Below, piece by piece: positions 62,458-64,000 of a stretch of DNA of 64,000 bases. The notes beneath the pieces were generated by a model that searched no databases, had not been told where the DNA came from, and saw nothing but the letters and a program-made list of their open reading frames with translations. The stretch's first letter is position 1. Every line of letters begins with the position of its first letter. The stretch comes from Mucilaginibacter sp. UR6-1 (GTDB lineage: Bacteria; Bacteroidota; Bacteroidia; Sphingobacteriales; Sphingobacteriaceae). Where the stretch lies: assembly GCF_020880975.1 (NCBI RefSeq), contig NZ_JAJIWP010000001.1, positions 806,001-870,000 of the forward strand. Direction: 5' to 3'. The position numbers and the translations under genes are program-made.

Positions 62458-63444
62458 ATGATAAAAAAAAGTCATACCAAAAAATTGCTGATTATCTGTG
62501 TATTAACAGCCATGTGCAGCTTATCGTTCGCGCAATCGCCTGTAAAGCTGTCAAACAAAAAAGCATCCCGTGAAGCCAGGGCACTTTACAGTTACCTGCT
62601 GGATATCAACGGCAAAAAAACATTGTCCGGCCAGATGGATGTAAAATGGGGCGAGGACGAGCTAAAATATTTGCAGGAGGTTACCGGCAAACAACCGGCC
62701 ATACGTGGTATGGATTTTATTGATAGTGCCGAAAACGAGAACGAAATAACCCATGCTATTGAATGGTGGCGGGAGGGCGGTATCCCGACTATTATGTGGC
62801 ATTGGGGTGCTCCAACAACGGGGCAGGGGTATGATAATTCAAAAAAGGAGATTGACATTGAAAAATGCTTTGAGGAAGGTACACCCGAAAATATAGCTAT
62901 GTGGGCAGAATTGAAAGAAAAGGCCCGCCTGCTAAAAAAACTCAAAAATGCTAAAGTGCCGGTACTGTGGCGACCTTTTCATGAAATGAATGGCACCTGG
63001 TTTTGGTGGGGCAAGCAGGGCCCGGAGCAATTTAAAAAGCTGTGGATAACCATGTACAATTATTTTGTTAAGGAAGAAAAACTTAACAATTTAATATGGG
63101 TATTAGGATATACCTCAAAACCTGATGCGGCATGGTACCCCGGTGATGAATATGTTGATATTACAGGTGCTGATGATTATGGCGATGATAGCCCGCATAA
63201 AACAATGTACGAGCAAACCAAACAGATCAGCAGCCGGAGTATACCAATCGCTTACCATGAATGCGGCATACCGCCCGATCCGGATAAATGCCTGGCTGAG
63301 GGTGTTGTTTGGTCGTGGTGGATGGAATGGCACACCGGGCATTTAACAGCACTTGACAAAGAGTATTTGAAACGGGTTTATAATCACGACCTTATTATAA
63401 CACTTGATGAAGTGCCCAACATCATGAAAAAGTATGGCAAATAA
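62458..63444 (+). CDS. secreted glycoside hydrolase family 26 enzyme (beta-mannanase type)
   Basis: A 328-residue protein with a signal peptide (LLIICVLTAMCSLSFAQ) and one GH26 catalytic domain. The acid/base Glu176 lies in RPFHEMNGTWFWWG and the nucleophile Glu268 in AYHECGIPP; GMDFIDSAENENEITHAIEWW and WHWGAPTTGQG fit the fold. It should cleave beta-1,4-mannan or related glycans in the periplasm or outside. An ECF sigma factor gene follows, as often in glycan-utilisation loci, but no SusC/SusD pair is in view. Confidence 0.93.
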   Translation: MIKKSHTKKLLIICVLTAMCSLSFAQSPVKLSNKKASREARALYSYLLDINGKKTLSGQMDVKWGEDELKYLQEVTGKQPAIRGMDFIDSAENENEITHAIEWWREGGIPTIMWHWGAPTTGQGYDNSKKEIDIEKCFEEGTPENIAMWAELKEKARLLKKLKNAKVPVLWRPFHEMNGTWFWWGKQGPEQFKKLWITMYNYFVKEEKLNNLIWVLGYTSKPDAAWYPGDEYVDITGADDYGDDSPHKTMYEQTKQISSRSIPIAYHECGIPPDPDKCLAEGVVWSWWMEWHTGHLTALDKEYLKRVYNHDLIITLDEVPNIMKKYGK

Positions 63445-63524
63445 CTGCCTTTTAAAGCAAGTGTAACTTATACACAATCAGTAAAACTTAACATTGCCTT
63501 TACCTTGCAAATGTACATTTGGAC

Positions 63525-64000
63525 ATGCGTACAGGTACCCATGTTTATAGTGAAACAGAGTTATTGCAACTGCTGAAACTTGGCAACACATCCGCCTTTG
63601 ACCGTATTTATGATCTGTATTGGAAAAGCCTCTATTTATCAGCCCTCAGCAGGATTAATGATGAGGACGCCGCCAAAGATATTGTACAAAATGTTTTTAT
63701 TGATATATGGCAAAAGCATAATGCCCTTGAAATTAACAGTACGCTAAAGCAATACCTTCACGGCGCTGTAAAAATGAAAGTGCTGCATCACTATCGTACC
63801 GAAAATATTAAACAACAGGTACTTGATAACGCTTTAGAGCGCATAACCCAGCTATTACATTCAAACCAGAATCTGTCGGCCTACTTTGATCTTGAACGCA
63901 TAGTTAGCGAGGAGGTTGAAGGGATGCCGGTAAACATGAAGAATAGCTTTTTACTCCGTAGCGACAGCTACTCAGTGAAAGAAATAGCAAGCAGCCTTAA
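63525..64000 (+). CDS. ECF sigma-70 factor (3' end beyond window)
   Basis: An open frame of 158 codons without stop, running off the right edge. Region 2 is clear: DRIYDLYWKSLYLSALSRINDEDAAKDIVQNVFIDIWQK at about 27-65; the start of region 4 is visible as MPVNMKNSFLLRSDSYSVKEIASSLK. The pattern is that of SusC/FecI-associated sigma factors, which are usually released by a FecR anti-sigma factor; that gene, if present, lies to the right. Starts with MRTGTHVYSETE. Confidence 0.88.
   Translation, partial: MRTGTHVYSETELLQLLKLGNTSAFDRIYDLYWKSLYLSALSRINDEDAAKDIVQNVFIDIWQKHNALEINSTLKQYLHGAVKMKVLHHYRTENIKQQVLDNALERITQLLHSNQNLSAYFDLERIVSEEVEGMPVNMKNSFLLRSDSYSVKEIASSL

Noticed and set aside
63494-63521. 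TTG-N17-TACATTTG as a promoter for the ECF sigma gene
   Set aside because: The start codon at 63525 follows only 3 bp later, so the predicted start site would be inside the gene; a leaderless mRNA is possible but not supported.

Overview
The window looks like a chromosomal segment from a Sphingobacteriaceae-type member of the Bacteroidota, close to Mucilaginibacter or Pedobacter. This rests on the gene families present (FUSC, DUF4142, DUF763, TIGR02757, futalosine-route menaquinone genes, DUF1080, GH26, an ECF sigma factor). It also rests on promoter-like TAnnTTTG boxes, the near absence of Shine-Dalgarno sequences, and short AT-rich spacers with convergent genes that touch or overlap. I see no rRNA, tRNA, CRISPR array, prophage or transposase.

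Layout. 1-9 kb: an exported protein of unknown function, PhoH-like ATPase, FUSC membrane protein, PEP carboxylase, DUF4142 lipoprotein and DUF763 protein. 9-15 kb: an acetyltransferase, a secreted SMP-30-type lactonase and a xylose locus (LacI-type regulator, xylB, xylA) with a perfect palindromic operator. 15-24 kb: pdxH-nuoC-nuoD, interrupted by a 464-bp inverted-repeat element carrying a four-helix-bundle gene; then YqgE, purK-X-purE, isocitrate dehydrogenase, a cystathionine gamma-synthase and a TIGR02757 protein. 24-33 kb: small exported proteins and lipoproteins, an SDR, ppnP, msrA, an MpaB-like oxygenase, DUF2809, DUF1080, a structured-looking 415-bp gap and mutS. 33-39 kb: a methionine locus (hom, metX, metY) behind an S-box riboswitch, plus a second trans-sulfuration enzyme. 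39-42 kb: mqnE, a phosphatase and mqnA. 42-51 kb: the sulfate assimilation operon (sulfite reductase, SUMT, siroheme synthase-TSUP fusion, APS reductase, cysD, cysN) behind an Rrf2 regulator. 51-64 kb: MOSC protein, PAS histidine kinase, cysE-cysM, uxaC, a HAD hydrolase, MBL hydrolase, MscS-type channel, GH26 and the start of an ECF sigma factor.

The most interesting signal is the control of sulfur amino-acid synthesis. The sulfate assimilation operon is preceded by an unannotated 15-codon reading frame with three consecutive Cys codons. Its stop codon lies inside one arm of a potential antiterminator, and a good intrinsic terminator follows: the classical layout of ribosome-mediated transcription attenuation, here apparently cysteine-responsive. 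Upstream of metY a 30-codon frame ends in CCCMCMCCC, and it sits 10 nt behind an S-box (SAM) aptamer. Two independent Cys-codon-rich leaders in front of the two sulfur operons suggest a shared leader-peptide regulatory system. The second notable item is the four-helix-bundle element between nuoC and nuoD. It is bounded by 32-bp inverted repeats with one mismatch, and the best available nuoD start codon (TTG) lies inside one repeat.

Together the genes describe an aerobic heterotroph that uses xylose, mannan and uronates, reduces sulfate through APS, makes Cys from O-acetylserine and Met from O-acetylhomoserine, and makes menaquinone by the futalosine route. All functional names rest on reading the translated sequences by eye; no database search was run.
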